Translations under genes and position numbers: made by a program
The notes under the pieces: model-generated
The model's database searches: none
What the model saw: the letters and a program-made list of their open reading frames with translations, nothing else
What the model was told of the DNA's origin: nothing
NCBI RefSeq assembly: GCF_014646115.1
Contig: NZ_BMMV01000035.1
Span: forward strand, 1-64,000
Source of the DNA: Streptomyces camponoticapitis
GTDB taxonomy: Bacteria > Actinomycetota > Actinomycetes > Streptomycetales > Streptomycetaceae
Reading direction: 5' to 3'
DNA: 64,000 nt
Shown here: positions 62,306 to 64,000 of the stretch, piece by piece
Position numbering within the stretch: position 1 is the stretch's first letter
How the letters are laid out: every line of letters starts with the position of its first letter

Positions 62306-62950
62306 CTAGGACTGACGGCGCGCGAAGAGGACCGCCCCCGGAACGCTCTCGTCGAGGTCGAGCAGCATGTGGGCCTCGACGGTGAATCCGGCATCGACCA
62401 GCCGGGCCGCCAGTTGTTCGGGCCGGCGGCGGTGAACGTGGACGTTCATCGGGTGGCCGCCGTAGCCCCGCGTCTTCAGCCTCGACTCGTCGCCGACGTG
62501 AAAGCCGAGCATCAGCGGTCCGCCGGGACGCAACGCGCGGTGGAAGTGGCCGAAGACCGTCGGGACGGCTTCGTCGGGGATGTGAATCAACGACCAGAAG
62601 GCGAGCAGACCGGCGACTGAGGCCTCGGGGAGGTCGAGGTCCGTCATCGAACCCACCTCGAACCGCAGGCGGGGGTGATCACGCCGAGCCACGTCGATCA
62701 TCGTCGGCGAAAGGTCGACACCGAAAGCGTCCACGCCCAGCTCTCGCAGGTACGCGGTGACATGCCCGGGGCCGCAGCCCACGTCCGCCACCGGGCCGCC
62801 GCCGGCGCCGTGCACCAAGTCGGCGAACACCGCCAGAGCCGCGCGAAGGTACGGCTCCCCCGCCAGAGCCTCGCGCATCCGGTCGGCGTAGCTGATCGCG
62901 ACCGTGTCGTAAGAGATCCGGGTGTCCCTCAGCCAGTGGTCCTCATTCAT
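62306..62950 (-). CDS. Class I SAM-dependent methyltransferase
   Basis: 214 residues. SAM motif I VADVGCGPGHVTAYL, acidic loop VDLSPTMIDVAR, then FEVGSMTDLDLPEASVAGLLAFWSLIH and LRPGGPLMLGFHVG. Small-molecule type; substrate unknown. Start ATG 62950. Alone in its context, 300 bases from the Mau-like operon. Confidence 0.92.
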   Translation of the reverse strand: MNEDHWLRDTRISYDTVAISYADRMREALAGEPYLRAALAVFADLVHGAGGGPVADVGCGPGHVTAYLRELGVDAFGVDLSPTMIDVARRDHPRLRFEVGSMTDLDLPEASVAGLLAFWSLIHIPDEAVPTVFGHFHRALRPGGPLMLGFHVGDESRLKTRGYGGHPMNVHVHRRRPEQLAARLVDAGFTVEAHMLLDLDESVPGAVLFARRQS

Positions 62951-63176
62951 AGCCCGACACAGTAGTGCGGTGGTCAGGCCGGGGAGCCGGGGGGCAGACG
63001 CAGGCAACGGCGAAGCGGACCATGCCACTTGAGACGACGTGACGGCGGCACACGGCGCCCCATGACCTGCGCTTTGCATTCTTGACCCAAACCTGCCAAA
63101 GCGATTGGATCAACCCGGCTGTCCTGTAAGGCCGTTCAGCACGCATGGCCCGTGCCCGACGATCCGAGGAGCCCAC

Positions 63177-64000
63177 ATGCGCAAGCCTGTCCCCGCCGTC
63201 CGCAGCTCCGCCACGCTCTCCGCCGCCCTCGCCGCCTCCGTCCTCGGAGTGACGGTCGCCGTCGCACCGGCCGCGCATGCCACCCCGCCGATCGAGACCT
63301 GTCAGGTCCCGGAGAACCCCTCCTGGGACGGCTGGACCAACTATTCCGAGCTGGTCCGCTCCCTCCATGCCATCGAGCGCCGCAGCCACGGCCGGGTCGA
63401 CGTGGAGAAGGCCGGGCGGACCACCGAGGGCCGCACCCTGTGGCGGGCGCGGGCCGGCAACGGCAAGAAGGTCGTGCTGGTCACCAGCGCGATCCACGGC
63501 AACGAACGCACCGGCACCGAGGCACTGCTACAGATCCTGAACCGCCTCGGCACCTCCCAGGACCGGCACACCCGCGCCCTGCTCCGCCAGGTCACCTTCG
63601 TGGCCATGCCGATGGTCAACCCGGACGGAGGCGAACTCAACCGCCGCGCCAACGTCATCTCCTGGGACCAGGTCACCGACCGCTTCCCGCAGCTCAAGGG
63701 CGCTCCGAAAGCCTGGTACCACTCCGAGAGCGGCGACGGTGTCGCCAAGCCCGGATTCGACCTCAACCGCGACTTCAACCCGGACTTGAACTACGTACCG
63801 AAGGCGTCCGACCTGCCGGGCGAGCAGACCGACGCAGGGTTCTTCCTCTCCCCCGAGTCGCGCGCGATCCGCGACACGTACGTCCAACTGCGCCGCGAGA
63901 AGGGCCAGGTGGAGGCGTACATCGATCTGCACCACATGGGCCCATGCGACCGGCTGACCAGCGGACCGCAGGCGGGGAAGCTGATCTCGGCGGCGATCGA
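63177..64000 (+). CDS. Secreted zinc carboxypeptidase (M14), cut by window end
   Basis: Start ATG 63177 with GAGGAG 6 bases upstream. Signal peptide about 1-36 (SAALAASVLGVTVAVAPAAHA). An M14 carboxypeptidase domain from about 45: SAIHGNERTGTE gives the H-x-x-E zinc ligands, MVNPDGGELNRRAN and DLNRDF follow, and DLHHMG supplies the third His. The reading frame is open at the window edge, so the C-terminus and general-base Glu are not seen. Confidence 0.92.
   Translation, partial: MRKPVPAVRSSATLSAALAASVLGVTVAVAPAAHATPPIETCQVPENPSWDGWTNYSELVRSLHAIERRSHGRVDVEKAGRTTEGRTLWRARAGNGKKVVLVTSAIHGNERTGTEALLQILNRLGTSQDRHTRALLRQVTFVAMPMVNPDGGELNRRANVISWDQVTDRFPQLKGAPKAWYHSESGDGVAKPGFDLNRDFNPDLNYVPKASDLPGEQTDAGFFLSPESRAIRDTYVQLRREKGQVEAYIDLHHMGPCDRLTSGPQAGKLISAAI

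Overview
The window is very GC-rich, strongly biased to G/C in third codon positions, and full of GTG starts, 4-base start/stop overlaps, TetR/MarR/SDR pairs and Ser/Thr kinases. This points to an actinomycete, most likely a Streptomyces chromosome. Several genes are visibly decayed or frameshifted. IS5-family and IS701-family pieces are scattered through the first two thirds, so 1-44 kb reads as accessory, rearranged DNA, while 50-64 kb is better preserved.

Layout. 1-68: inverted end of an IS5-family element. 123-6860: phospho-signalling module of a membrane Ser/Thr kinase, a very large Pro-rich membrane protein with a duplicated Gly-rich domain (frameshifted in a C tract), and an FHA protein. 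6838-13569: SDR/MerR pair, frameshifted Lrp and SDR genes, a Bcr/CflA-type efflux pump, a gutted MarR gene and a NERD protein. 14005-14900: complete IS5-family element. 15150-17076: SnoaL-like and SDR genes divergent from a TetR gene. 17234-18009: coupled pair of conserved unknowns. 18091-22965: stressosome operon rsbR-rsbS-rsbT-phosphatase-phosphatase in which each gene overlaps the next by 4 bases, followed by an RsbW-like kinase. 23539-24690: secreted ice-binding-like protein. 24925-31928: hydrolase, ECF sigma factor, two inverted PfpI paralogues around an IS701 fragment, a MarR gene, and an NmrA/HxlR pair. 32479-42209: ABC exporter, AraC regulator, an HTH-membrane-lysozyme-like protein, and a class I lanthipeptide cluster (LanC, LanB, a 53-residue precursor). 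42607-43803: decayed genes and a DUF985 cupin. 44057-50241: TerD/TerA fusion, a second kinase, and an FHA-FAD oxidoreductase fusion. 50376-54736: complete selenocysteine machinery (selB, selA, tRNA-Sec, selD). 54791-62014: secreted peptidoglycan-binding proteins running into a methylamine-utilisation-like thiol redox cluster, including a membrane gene with an in-frame TGA. 62306-64000: methyltransferase and the start of a secreted M14 carboxypeptidase.

How the parts may work together. The two kinase-FHA modules each pair a sensor kinase (cytoplasmic kinase, one membrane pass, external domain) with a phosphothreonine reader; the second reader carries a flavin oxidoreductase domain. The rsb operon has the full partner-switching core but no sigma factor or RsbV beside it. 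The lanthipeptide cluster has precursor, dehydratase and cyclase; its exporter may be the ABC gene 3 kb away, and no leader protease was found. The sel genes show that UGA can be read as selenocysteine here, which makes the in-frame TGA at 59070-59072, in a neighbouring thiol-redox operon, worth testing, although simple decay explains it too. All assignments come from reading motifs and gene order; no database search was run.
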